Assembly: GCA_002319885.1 (NCBI GenBank)
Contig: DCFT01000190.1
Span: forward strand, 1 to 25,680
Origin: Bacteroidales bacterium UBA1797
GTDB taxonomy: Bacteria; Bacteroidota; Bacteroidia; Bacteroidales; VadinHA17
Reading direction: 5' to 3'
DNA length: 25,680 bases
Under the pieces are notes generated by a model, which was not told the DNA's origin, ran no database searches, and was given only the letters and a program-made list of their open reading frames with translations. The position numbers and the translations under genes are program-made. How positions within the stretch are numbered: position 1 is the first letter of the stretch; every line of letters starts with the position of its first letter. Below, one piece after another: positions 17,579 to 24,967 of this stretch.

Positions 17579-17808
17579 TATTTTTTTTCTTTCACAATAT
17601 TATATAGATCTTCAAGAGTTAACGACTTTCTGATATCATCACCGGTGAGACTTACATTATACTTTTCATCCACCATGGCAATAACAGATAATGCTAATAG
17701 TGAACTCCACTCTTCAATATCACGAAATTTTGTTGAAGGTTTAAAAAGGCCAGCCTCAGTTTCTTCAAAGATCTCCGCGAAATTTTTAACGAATAAATTT
17801 AATTCCAT
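17578..17808 (-). CDS. Acyl carrier protein, dedicated
   Basis: 76 residues, ACP size, with a four-helix pattern. The predicted phosphopantetheine Ser is S36 in W-S-S-L-L-A-L, at the start of helix II; the usual D-S-L is replaced by S-S-L. The following M-V-D-E-K-Y-N-V-S-L-T-G-D-D-I and L-T-L-E-D-L matches ACPs of polysaccharide and secondary loci more than housekeeping AcpP. It begins the acyl cassette and overlaps the KAS III gene by one base. A 75-base AT-rich gap separates it from the upstream GT4. A phosphopantetheinyl transferase is not in the window and would come from elsewhere in the genome. Confidence 0.85.
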   Translation of the reverse strand: MELNLFVKNFAEIFEETEAGLFKPSTKFRDIEEWSSLLALSVIAMVDEKYNVSLTGDDIRKSLTLEDLYNIVKEKK

Positions 17809-17883
17809 GGTCAGATATCATTAATTTATATATAAATAATATTAAATTTCTTATCGACTTATATCCGCTAGTCATACAGCGTT

Positions 17884-19146
17884 TTAACCCAGAAAAGATA
17901 CTAGTTTTTTTACAATATTTCTATGTGATAATTCAATTGATTTTGATTGCAAATTAACTGGATTTGAAATAGTTGAGAAAATGAAGTTTTCGATACTATT
18001 TATATCTCTGTATGAAAAGCATTTACCAAAACCATACAGGTCTAAAATAGTAGCTGCATCTCCATCAACGGGACCCAGACAAAGTACCGGTTTCCCTGAT
18101 GCAATATATTCAAACAGTTTTCCAGTTATAATGCTTTTGCTGCTTTTATGGTGAGGTATTATTAATAATAACAAAGATGATTCAATCATATATTTTATTG
18201 CAGTTAGGTGGTCAACTGAACCAATGAATTCAATATCTGATTGATCAACAGAAGATAACATGAATTCTTTTTGTTTTGGAGATACTGTTCCTATGAATTT
18301 CAACTTATAGTCATTTCCTCTTTCTTTGAACTTATTCAGAGCAGCCATGAATCCATCAATCGGGTAAGCATCGGAAAGAGTTCCTATGTAAGAAATAGTA
18401 AAAATGCCTGGAGTTGATGACACTAGTCCTGCGAAATCATTCTCATCAAATCCGTTGGTTATTACTTCAGTTTTAGCAGCTGTCCCTTTTAATTTCTGAG
18501 AATAAAGATTTTTCAATGATGGTCCGACAGTTATTATTCTGTCAGCTTTTTTAAGAACATTTTTTTCATATCCCGAATCTATTTTTTTCGAAATGAATGT
18601 CGGATAAAACTGGTGGTAATAGTAGATGTCGGTCCATGGATCACGCAGGTCAGCTGTCCACTGAATCTCAGGATATTTTTTCTTGATTTTTAGTCCTATC
18701 AATTGTGTCGAATGAGGAGGGCTGGTTGTGATAACATATTTTATACCTTCTGTTCTTATGATATCGCAAGCTTTTGTGAAAGCATATTTATTCCAGCCTT
18801 TTCTCGGGTCAGGAATAAAAAAGTTTCCCCTGATGAAACGCACAATTTTCCCTCTGAGTGTATTATCTGCATTATTGGCAAAACCTGCCGTTGGGATTTT
18901 TGATTTATCCTTCCTGTAAACACTGAAATAATCAGTGGCAGCAGTCCTGTATACTAAGGTTGAAGAAGGGATATCAGCCATCAGAGAATCGTCGGTAACC
19001 GGGTAAGCGGCATATTCTGGATCGACAGTGAGTATAATTGGTTCCCAGCCAAATTCGGGAAGATATTTTGAGAATTTCATCCATCTCTGAACTCCTGCTC
19101 CTCCACTGGGTGGCCAGTAGTAAGTTATTATCAGGACTTTGTTCAT
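17884..19146 (-). CDS. Glycosyltransferase family 4 protein (GT4, second)
   Basis: 420 residues, GT-B shape. The N-terminus V-L-I-I-T-Y-Y-W-P-P-S-G-G-A-G-V-Q-R (about 4-21) is the typical acceptor-side glycine loop of this group; T-T-S-P-P-H-S (about 140-146), D-L-R-D-P-W and the hinge I-T-N-G-F-D-E-N-D follow. The donor site includes I-G-T-L-S (about 254-258) and S-I-I-T-G-K-L-F-E-Y-I-A-S-G-K-P-V-L (about 338-355) with Glu346. No transmembrane segment is seen. It starts one base after the glyS stop, so it is probably read from the glyS promoter and links the housekeeping gene to the glycan genes. Donor and acceptor are unknown. Confidence 0.9.
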   Translation of the reverse strand: MNKVLIITYYWPPSGGAGVQRWMKFSKYLPEFGWEPIILTVDPEYAAYPVTDDSLMADIPSSTLVYRTAATDYFSVYRKDKSKIPTAGFANNADNTLRGKIVRFIRGNFFIPDPRKGWNKYAFTKACDIIRTEGIKYVITTSPPHSTQLIGLKIKKKYPEIQWTADLRDPWTDIYYYHQFYPTFISKKIDSGYEKNVLKKADRIITVGPSLKNLYSQKLKGTAAKTEVITNGFDENDFAGLVSSTPGIFTISYIGTLSDAYPIDGFMAALNKFKERGNDYKLKFIGTVSPKQKEFMLSSVDQSDIEFIGSVDHLTAIKYMIESSLLLLIIPHHKSSKSIITGKLFEYIASGKPVLCLGPVDGDAATILDLYGFGKCFSYRDINSIENFIFSTISNPVNLQSKSIELSHRNIVKKLVSFLG

Positions 19147-19147
19147 T

Positions 19148-20698
19148 CTAAAGTTTTTTCAGCAAGCTCTGAATAGATACTTTTTCTTTAATGATATCGA
19201 CAAGTTGTTCAATCTGAAGTCTCTCCTGGTTCATTGAGTCACGATACCTGATTGTAACGCTCTTATCCTCAAGTGTCTGATGATCGATGGTTATACAATA
19301 TGGTGTACCGATTGCATCCTGGCGTCTGTACCTTCTGCCAATTGAATCTTTGTCATCATACTGGCAGTTAAAATCGAATTTAAGATCATGTACAATTTTT
19401 TCGGCAATATCGGGCAGTCCGTCTTTCTTTACCAGGGGCATTACAGCCAGTTTTACCGGGGCTAGAAATGAAGGGAGCCTGAGCACAACGCGGATATCAG
19501 TGCTGCCATCTTCTTTTTTTAATATTTCTTCCTGATAGCCAGCAGAGATCACCTGCAGGAACATCCTGTCAACGCCAATTGAAGTCTCAATTACATAGGG
19601 GATGTATGATTCACCTTTTTCGGGATCGAAATACTGCATCTTTTTACCACTGTATTCCTGGTGCTGTTTCAGGTCATAGTCAGTCCTGGAATGTATCCCC
19701 TCAACTTCTTTAAAACCGAAAGGGAATTTGTATTCAATATCGGTAGCAGCATTTGCATAATGAGCGAGTTTGACATGGTCGTGAAAACGGTAATTCTCAC
19801 TTCCGAAACCGAGAGCCTGGTGCCATCTCATGCGTGTTTCCTTCCATTTTTTGAACCAATCGAGTTCAGTGCCTGGTTGTACAAAGAATTGCATCTCCAT
19901 CTGCTCAAATTCTCTCATACGGAAGATAAACTGCCGTGCAACTATTTCATTTCGGAATGCTTTCCCGATCTGTGCAATTCCGAACGGGATCTTCATCCTT
20001 CCTGTCTTCTGAACATTAAGAAAATTAACGAAGATACCCTGAGCTGTTTCGGGACGCAGATAAATTTTATTAGCCCCTTCCAGGGTAGATCCCATCTCCG
20101 TGGCAAACATCAGGTTAAACTGTCTGACGTCTGTCCAGTTACGGGTGCCTGATATAGGGCAGACAATTTCATTATCAATAATAATCTGTTTAAGTTCAAC
20201 GAGATCAGTTTCATTCAGAGCTTTTGAAAACCGTGCATTCAGTTCATCTATTTTCGCCTGGTTTGCAAGCACCCTGGGATTAGTCTCCCTGAATTTCTTT
20301 TCATCGAAAGCGTCCCCGAACCTTTCTCTTGCCTTATCCACTTCTTTTGTAATCTTGTCATCGAGCTTTGCAAGGTGGTCTTCAATAAGAACATCCGCCC
20401 TGTACCTTTTTTTTGAATCTTTATTATCAATAAGCGGGTCATTGAATGCATCAACGTGTCCTGATGCTTTCCATATAGTGGGGTGCATAAAAATTGCTGA
20501 ATCGAGGCCTACAATATTATCGTTAAGCAGTACCATACTATCCCACCAGTATTTCTTAATATTATTCTTCAGTTCAACACCATACTGGCCATAATCATAC
20601 ACGGCACTTAATCCGTCGTAGATTTCACTTGAGGGAAAGACATATCCGTATTCTTTGCAATGAGCAACCAGCTTTTTAAAATTATCTTCCTGAGCCAT
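19148..20698 (-). CDS. glyS: Glycine--tRNA ligase (alpha2-type class II)
   Basis: 516 residues, the length of the dimeric, eukaryote-like glycyl-tRNA synthetase used by Bacteroidota, not the alpha2beta2 form. Class II features are clear: the N-terminal Y-G-Y-V-F-P-S-S-E-I-Y-D-G, then L-R-P-E-T-A-Q-G-I-F and motif 2 A-F-R-N-E-I in the middle, motif 3 G-V-D-R-M-F-L in the C-terminal third, then an anticodon-binding domain with L-A-P-V-K-L-A-V-M-P-L. It attaches glycine to tRNA-Gly in the cytoplasm. A well-matched promoter lies just upstream. It is the first gene of the minus-strand run, which continues with a GT4 one base later. The symbol follows common use for this form (also glyQS). Confidence 0.97.
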   Translation of the reverse strand: MAQEDNFKKLVAHCKEYGYVFPSSEIYDGLSAVYDYGQYGVELKNNIKKYWWDSMVLLNDNIVGLDSAIFMHPTIWKASGHVDAFNDPLIDNKDSKKRYRADVLIEDHLAKLDDKITKEVDKARERFGDAFDEKKFRETNPRVLANQAKIDELNARFSKALNETDLVELKQIIIDNEIVCPISGTRNWTDVRQFNLMFATEMGSTLEGANKIYLRPETAQGIFVNFLNVQKTGRMKIPFGIAQIGKAFRNEIVARQFIFRMREFEQMEMQFFVQPGTELDWFKKWKETRMRWHQALGFGSENYRFHDHVKLAHYANAATDIEYKFPFGFKEVEGIHSRTDYDLKQHQEYSGKKMQYFDPEKGESYIPYVIETSIGVDRMFLQVISAGYQEEILKKEDGSTDIRVVLRLPSFLAPVKLAVMPLVKKDGLPDIAEKIVHDLKFDFNCQYDDKDSIGRRYRRQDAIGTPYCITIDHQTLEDKSVTIRYRDSMNQERLQIEQLVDIIKEKVSIQSLLKKL

Positions 20699-20726
20699 AA
20701 TTGATTTATTTAACTTTTGCGGAAGA

Positions 20727-20758
20727 CAAAAGTAATTTAAAAACTTCTGTTTTACAAA
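20727..20758 (-). promoter_or_regulatory. Bacteroidota-type promoter of glyS
   Basis: On the minus strand a -33 TTTG (20758-20755) is followed after 20 bases by TACTTTTG (20734-20727), an exact match to the -7 consensus TAnnTTTG with family-typical spacing. Transcription would start near 20720, giving a leader of about 20 bases before the ATG at 20698. It may drive the GT4 and further glycan genes as well. Confidence 0.7.
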
Positions 20759-20844
20759 GAGGCAGAGTAAGAGTCAACGCTCTTGATAAATATACTTATC
20801 CCCTGTCCTCTTATTGTCTTCTTGAAACCTATGTCCATCGGGTT

Positions 20845-21013
20845 GTTGAAAAAGTCCCTTTTAACCACAAATCGAAGCGTTGGGAGTACACAAAGCAGGC
20901 CTAAAGTGCACAAAGGGAATATCTTGATATTTATCCCGGTAACTATCGGGACTTTGTGCCCTTTGTGAATTTACTTTGTGCTCTTTGTGGTTAATAGATT
21001 CCGACTTTTCAAC
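20845..21013. repeat. MITE-like inverted repeat element, copy A
   Basis: The ends are inverted: GTTGAAAAAGTC at 20845-20856 and the complement of GTTGAAAAGTC at 21003-21013. Just inside, TTAACCACAAA (20861-20871) is perfectly complementary to TTTGTGGTTAA (20984-20994). The interior has several CACAAAG/CTTTGTG units and a small central hairpin with CCCG...CGGG arms near 20936-20951. It has no coding capacity. A shorter relative is at 23756-23828. This fits a non-autonomous mobile or REP-like repeat of the genome; no transposase is in the window. Confidence 0.65.
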
Positions 21014-21126
21014 ATTCCCTGCAATGTTCTCAATGATAGTAATATCACCCTTCCATAATTGTTTAAGGGAAGGTAGGGGAAGGAGTAAGAAATAAAGACT
21101 GGCAAATAATAGCTTAAATCTATTTG

Positions 21127-21134
21127 TATCTTTG
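21127..21134 (+). promoter_or_regulatory. Possible -7 box of nadB
   Basis: TATCTTTG matches TAnnTTTG and lies 22 bases before the nadB ATG. A TTTG at the right -33 distance is absent, so the call rests on one box and its position. Confidence 0.35.
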
Positions 21135-21156
21135 CCACTTATTTTGGTAAGATGTT

Positions 21157-22734
21157 ATGAAAAAGAGATCAGATTTTCTCGTTATTGGTTCCGGAATAGC
21201 GGGTCTTACTTTTGCCCTTCAGGCCGTAAAGTATGGAAAAGTTACTATTGTTACTAAAGCAAAACTTGAAGATACAAATACACGGTATGCTCAGGGGGGT
21301 ATTGCAGCTGTTTTCAGTGAGCCTGATAATTTTGAAAAACATATAAGTGATACTCTGATTGCAGGGGGCGGCCTCTGCAATGAGGAAGTTGTCAGGATGG
21401 TGGTCGAGGAGGCACCTGACCGGATCAAAGATCTTATTGAGCTGGGGGTTTCATTTGATAAGAAAGAAGACGGAACTTACGATCTTGCAAAGGAAGGAGG
21501 ACACACTGAATACCGGATACTCCATCATAAGGATAAAACCGGAGAAAGTATTCAGAACACTTTAATGGAACGGGTAAGAAATGAAGCTAATATCGAAATT
21601 CTTGAACATCATTTTGCAATTGAGCTGTTAACACAACATCATCTGGGTGAAGTGGTTAAAAGAAATTACCCCGATATAAAGTGTTTCGGTGCCTATGTTG
21701 CTGATCTGGTTAACCAGAAAGTAATTACAATTCTTTCAAAAGTGACTATTGTAGCTACCGGAGGTATAGGAAACGTTTACCTTACTACGACAAACCCTGA
21801 AGTTGCAACAGGCGATGGAGTTGCAATGGTATACAGGGCAAAAGGAACCATTGAGAATATGGAATTTATTCAGTTTCATCCTACATCATTGTACGACCCG
21901 GAAAACAGGCCATCTTTTCTTATCACGGAAGCTTTGCGTGGTTATGGAGCAGTTCTTAAGAATCTTTCCGGAGAAAAGTTCATGAACAGGTATGATAGCA
22001 GAGGATCGCTTGCCCCACGCGATATAGTTGCCAGGGCAATTGATAATGAGATGAAAATCTGGGGCGACGATCATGTTTGGCTTGATTGTACTCATTTGGA
22101 TAAGGAAGGCCTGAAAGACCACTTTCCAAATGTGTATGAACATTGCCTGGAACGGGGAATAGATATAACCAGGGATTTGATACCGGTGGTCCCATGCGCA
22201 CATTATTCGTGTGGCGGAATTAAAGTTGATCTTGACGGACAAAGCAATATTGACAGGCTTTATGCATTGGGAGAAGCATCTTCTACCGGACTGCATGGTG
22301 CGAACCGACTCGCTTCCAACTCGCTTATTGAAGCAGCTGTTTATGCATACCGCGCTGCCATCCATTCAGGACAAAGGCTAAATGATCTGACATTTGAAGA
22401 GCAAATTCCCGAATGGGATTATAAGGGTACAACCCACCTCGAGGAGATGGTACTTATTACCCAAAGCAGTAAAGAAGTACAGATGATCATGAGTAATTAT
22501 GTCGGAATTGTACGGTCAGATATCAGACTTGAAAGAGCCATGGTGCGTTTGGATATATTGTATGAAGAGACAGAAAGGCTTTACAAAAAATCACTTATCT
22601 CAAAGAAGATTTGTGAATTAAGGAATCTTATAAATGTTGGCTATATTATAATTAAGATGGCACAGAACAGGCATGAAAGTGTCGGTCTTCATTATTCAAT
22701 AGATTATCCAAAACGGACTAGCTCTGAATTCTGA
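21157..22734 (+). CDS. nadB: L-aspartate oxidase
   Basis: 525 residues. It oxidises L-aspartate to iminoaspartate, the first step of de novo NAD synthesis, using FAD and oxygen or fumarate. The FAD-binding G-S-G-I-A-G is at 11-16 with the R-Y-A-Q-G-G-I-A-A segment. Active-site residues known from E. coli NadB are present at matching spacing: E118 (G-H-T-E-Y-R), H241 (Q-F-H-P-T), R288 (A-P-R-D-I-V-A-R-A), H349 (A-H-Y-S-C-G-G-I) and R384 (G-A-N-R-L-A-S-N-S). The C-terminal helical domain of the succinate dehydrogenase/fumarate reductase flavoprotein family follows. The D-L-A-K-E-G-G-H-T-E-Y-R stretch favours NadB over SdhA/FrdA. nadA and nadC are not in the window. The CPBP gene follows 19 bases later. 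Confidence 0.96.
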   Translation: MKKRSDFLVIGSGIAGLTFALQAVKYGKVTIVTKAKLEDTNTRYAQGGIAAVFSEPDNFEKHISDTLIAGGGLCNEEVVRMVVEEAPDRIKDLIELGVSFDKKEDGTYDLAKEGGHTEYRILHHKDKTGESIQNTLMERVRNEANIEILEHHFAIELLTQHHLGEVVKRNYPDIKCFGAYVADLVNQKVITILSKVTIVATGGIGNVYLTTTNPEVATGDGVAMVYRAKGTIENMEFIQFHPTSLYDPENRPSFLITEALRGYGAVLKNLSGEKFMNRYDSRGSLAPRDIVARAIDNEMKIWGDDHVWLDCTHLDKEGLKDHFPNVYEHCLERGIDITRDLIPVVPCAHYSCGGIKVDLDGQSNIDRLYALGEASSTGLHGANRLASNSLIEAAVYAYRAAIHSGQRLNDLTFEEQIPEWDYKGTTHLEEMVLITQSSKEVQMIMSNYVGIVRSDIRLERAMVRLDILYEETERLYKKSLISKKICELRNLINVGYIIIKMAQNRHESVGLHYSIDYPKRTSSEF

Positions 22735-22753
22735 CAGGCACTAAAATTTTACT

Positions 22754-23683
22754 ATGAACCATCTTGAATCATCATTTAAAAGTAAAAACAGCTTCTGGAG
22801 ATATGCTGTAATGTTTGCTGCTATTCTCATTGTGTCAAACTCAATCGGGGCTGTCCCTTTATTTTTAGCTTTACTTATAAAATCATCTTCAAATCCGGCT
22901 GTATATTCTCAACTGGCCGCTAACCCGAATGACTTCAGTGTTATAGGGCTAAGTCATAATGTTGTGTTCCTGATGATGATGTTTCCATTCATCATGGGGT
23001 TAATTGCTTTTATAGTTCTGATTAAGCCTTTAAACGGACGCACTCTTGGAAAAACAATTAATGGGACAGGAAAGATCAGGTGGGGCAGGTTTTTTACTTC
23101 AGGAGCTGTATGGATGTTCCTGTCTGCTCTGTACTTGTTTGGCTATCTGAAACTTGATCCTTCGAACTTCACAATTAATAATATGTCGGCCTCACTCATA
23201 CTGGTATCAGTTTTATCAGTACTTTTTATTCCGTTTCAGGCGGCCTTCGAAGAGATACTCTTCAGGGGTTATCTCATGCAGGGCTTTGCGGTACTGGTCA
23301 GGAACAGATGGTTTCCGGTAATAATGACTTCGCTGTTGTTTGGTCTCTTGCATGCTTTCAATCCGGAGGTAAAGGAATTTGGATTCTTTACCATGATACC
23401 ACAGTATATCTTATTCGGACTGATATTCGGTATTATTACTGTGCTTGATGATGGTATTGAAGCCAGTATGGGCGCCCATACAGCGAATAATATTTTTCTT
23501 TGTATCATGGTAACAAACCAGTCTTCCTCTCTGCAAACCTCAGCAGTATATCTACAGTCAACTGTTCACCCCTGGACTGAATTTGCCGCACTTATTGTTA
23601 CAGGAATTTTATTTATTTTAATACTGAAGAGGATTTTTAAATGGGAGAGTTTTTTGCTGCTGTTTAAAAAAATTACCGGTTGA
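22754..23683 (+). CDS. CPBP family intramembrane metalloprotease (first)
   Basis: 309 residues with about eight hydrophobic segments (first at about 17-42, then 70-91, 117-133, 146-163 and more to the C-terminus). The CPBP/Abi family motifs are in order: E166-E167-x3-R171-G (E-E-I-L-F-R-G), then a His in F-G-L-L-H200, then H242-x2-N245 in the G-A-H-T-A-N-N motif. Relatives of eukaryotic Rce1, these proteins cut membrane-near peptides; in bacteria roles include bacteriocin self-immunity and protein maturation, and the role here is unknown. The 19-base gap after nadB suggests shared transcription. A second member of the family follows beyond dusB. Confidence 0.92.
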   Translation: MNHLESSFKSKNSFWRYAVMFAAILIVSNSIGAVPLFLALLIKSSSNPAVYSQLAANPNDFSVIGLSHNVVFLMMMFPFIMGLIAFIVLIKPLNGRTLGKTINGTGKIRWGRFFTSGAVWMFLSALYLFGYLKLDPSNFTINNMSASLILVSVLSVLFIPFQAAFEEILFRGYLMQGFAVLVRNRWFPVIMTSLLFGLLHAFNPEVKEFGFFTMIPQYILFGLIFGIITVLDDGIEASMGAHTANNIFLCIMVTNQSSSLQTSAVYLQSTVHPWTEFAALIVTGILFILILKRIFKWESFLLLFKKITG

Positions 23684-23755
23684 TAACATCATCTCCCTGA
23701 CTCCCTTTGCCTAATGGAAAAGTGGAAATTTTCAGTAAATGTGTGATTCGGAGGA

Positions 23756-23828
23756 CTGTCCAAAAGTTGGGAATCCATTAAACACAAAGGTCTCAAAGGT
23801 TTGTGGTTAAAAATGACTTTTTAAACAG
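23756..23828. repeat. MITE-like inverted repeat element, copy B (short)
   Basis: The arms TTAAACACAAA (23778-23788) and TTTGTGGTTAA (23800-23810) pair with one mismatch around an 11-base loop. The outer arms (CTGTCCAAAAGT and the complement of CTGTTTAAAAAGTC) also pair in part. Each arm closely resembles an arm of copy A at 20845-21013, but the interior is almost gone. It sits between the converging CPBP and dusB genes and could fold in RNA from either strand, so it may help end transcription. Confidence 0.6.
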
Positions 23829-23856
23829 CTCAGAAACGTGATAGAAAATATGGGAA

Positions 23857-24870
23857 TTAAATATTATATACAGATGTTTTGTCATCCGACCTGAAGTCAC
23901 CCCATTTTTCACGGATCTCTTCAATAATTTTCCTTATGTCGTCAACCTCAACTGTTGTAAGTAGTTTAAGACGAGTATCCTTAAAATGCGGTAAGCCTTT
24001 AAAGTAATTTGAAAGATGCCGGCGCATCTCAAAGATAGCTCTTTTCCCTTCTTTAAACTCAAGGGATTTATCAAGATGAAGCAGAGCTAGATCGGCTTTC
24101 TCATTAACTGACGGTTCAGGTAAAAGTTCACCGGTATTCAGGTAATGTCTGATGTCGCGAAATATCCATGGTCTTCCTACTGTTGCACGGCCGATCATAA
24201 TACCGTCAACTCCGTATTTGTCGAACATCTCTTTTGCTCTCACCGGACCATCAATATCCCCATTTCCTATTATTGGAATACTGATCCTTTGATTATTCTT
24301 TACCTCACCTATCAGTGTCCAGTCAGCAAAACCTTTATACATTTGTGCCCTGGTTCTACCATGTATGGTTAATGCCTGTATACCCACATCCTGAAGACGT
24401 TCTGAAATCTCCACGATGTTTTTACTGTCATCATCCCATCCCAGCCGGGTTTTGACCGTAACAGGAAGCTTCACTGCTCTGACAATAGCTTCCGTCATCT
24501 CAACCATCAGTGGTATATTACGGAGCATTCCTGCCCCGGCACCTCTGTTGGCAATTTTTTTAACAGGACAACCAAAATTAATATCGATGAGCTCAGGTTT
24601 TGCCTCCTCAGCTATCAGGGCAGCCTCTACCATTGAATCTAGAAGATGCCCGTATAACTGAATACCAATGGGTCTCTCAAAATCATAGATATCAAGTTTC
24701 CTGACACTCTTTTCTCCATCACGTATAAGTCCGTCAGAAGAGACGAATTCAGTATACATAAAATCAGCCCCATTCATCTTGCATACCATCCTGAAGGAAG
24801 GATCGGTGATATCTTCCATAGGAGCCAGGAATAAGGGGAATTCCCCTAAAGATATGTTGCCAATTTTCAA
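23857..24870 (-). CDS. dusB: tRNA-dihydrouridine synthase, DusB type
   Basis: 337 residues. It reduces uridines in the D-loop of tRNA with FMN and NADPH. The TIM-barrel start L-A-P-M-E-D-I-T-D-P-S-F-R (about 15-27) binds FMN; I-N-F-G-C101-P-V-K-K holds the catalytic Cys; T-V-K-T-R-L-G-W, I-H-G-R-T-R-A-Q, G-N-G-D-I and I-G-R-A-T-V-G-R-P-W-I-F complete the family set. The C-terminal helical domain (about 250-337) is of usual size. The start is TTG at 24870: no ATG or GTG lies in frame just upstream, and the N-terminus M-K-I-G-N-I is that of homologues. A purine run (A-G-G-A-A) touches the start codon. The leader would contain a 30-bp palindrome. Confidence 0.95.
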   Translation of the reverse strand: MKIGNISLGEFPLFLAPMEDITDPSFRMVCKMNGADFMYTEFVSSDGLIRDGEKSVRKLDIYDFERPIGIQLYGHLLDSMVEAALIAEEAKPELIDINFGCPVKKIANRGAGAGMLRNIPLMVEMTEAIVRAVKLPVTVKTRLGWDDDSKNIVEISERLQDVGIQALTIHGRTRAQMYKGFADWTLIGEVKNNQRISIPIIGNGDIDGPVRAKEMFDKYGVDGIMIGRATVGRPWIFRDIRHYLNTGELLPEPSVNEKADLALLHLDKSLEFKEGKRAIFEMRRHLSNYFKGLPHFKDTRLKLLTTVEVDDIRKIIEEIREKWGDFRSDDKTSVYNI

Positions 24871-24894
24871 TTCCTGATAATTTATTTTTTATAA

Positions 24895-24924
24895 TGTAAG
24901 GACGATGCATGCATCTTCCTTACA
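24895..24924. promoter_or_regulatory. 30-bp near-perfect palindrome between dusB and a CPBP gene
   Basis: The left arm TGTAAGGACGATGCA and right arm TGCATCTTCCTTACA are reverse complements at 14 of 15 positions, with no spacer. It lies 24 bases from the dusB start and 43 bases from the CPBP start. It may be an operator, an RNA hairpin in a leader, or a member of a dispersed palindromic repeat family. From memory, palindromes of a similar form with an ATGCAT core are frequent in Bacteroidota genomes. Confidence 0.6.
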
Positions 24925-24954
24925 ACACACATATTTGATTATATTTAACTGATG

Positions 24955-24962
24955 CAAAATTA
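24955..24962 (-). promoter_or_regulatory. Possible -7 box of dusB
   Basis: On the minus strand the octamer reads TAATTTTG, matching TAnnTTTG. It lies about 84 bases before the TTG start of dusB and would place the palindrome at 24895-24924 in the transcript leader. No TTTG is found at the usual -33 spacing, so support is weak. Confidence 0.3.
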
Positions 24963-24967
24963 ATAAA

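Larger units (their letters stand above)
20699..21156. other. 458-bp divergent intergenic region between glyS and nadB
   Basis: This stretch holds the glyS promoter (20727-20758), a 169-bp inverted repeat element (20845-21013) and a possible nadB -7 box (21127-21134). Between 20760 and 20844 and between 21014 and 21126 nothing is recognised beyond simple purine-rich sequence near 21066-21098. Short open frames here cross the promoter or the repeat and look non-coding. Confidence 0.7.

Noticed and set aside
19661..20594. Plus-strand frames of up to 164 codons inside glyS
   Set aside because: They lie entirely opposite a well-supported glycyl-tRNA synthetase and are shadows of its codon pattern; no domain is recognisable.
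20769..20784. Small AAGAG...CTCTT hairpin upstream of glyS
   Set aside because: Only a 5-base stem with no T-run or conserved context; expected by chance in a region of this size.
20701..20968. Short plus-strand frames of 61-67 codons upstream of nadB
   Set aside because: They run across the glyS promoter and into the inverted repeat element, have no family resemblance and no plausible translation signals.
21886..22365. Minus-strand frame of 159 codons inside nadB
   Set aside because: Opposite a conserved nadB region with all active-site residues; the translated sequence has no family features.
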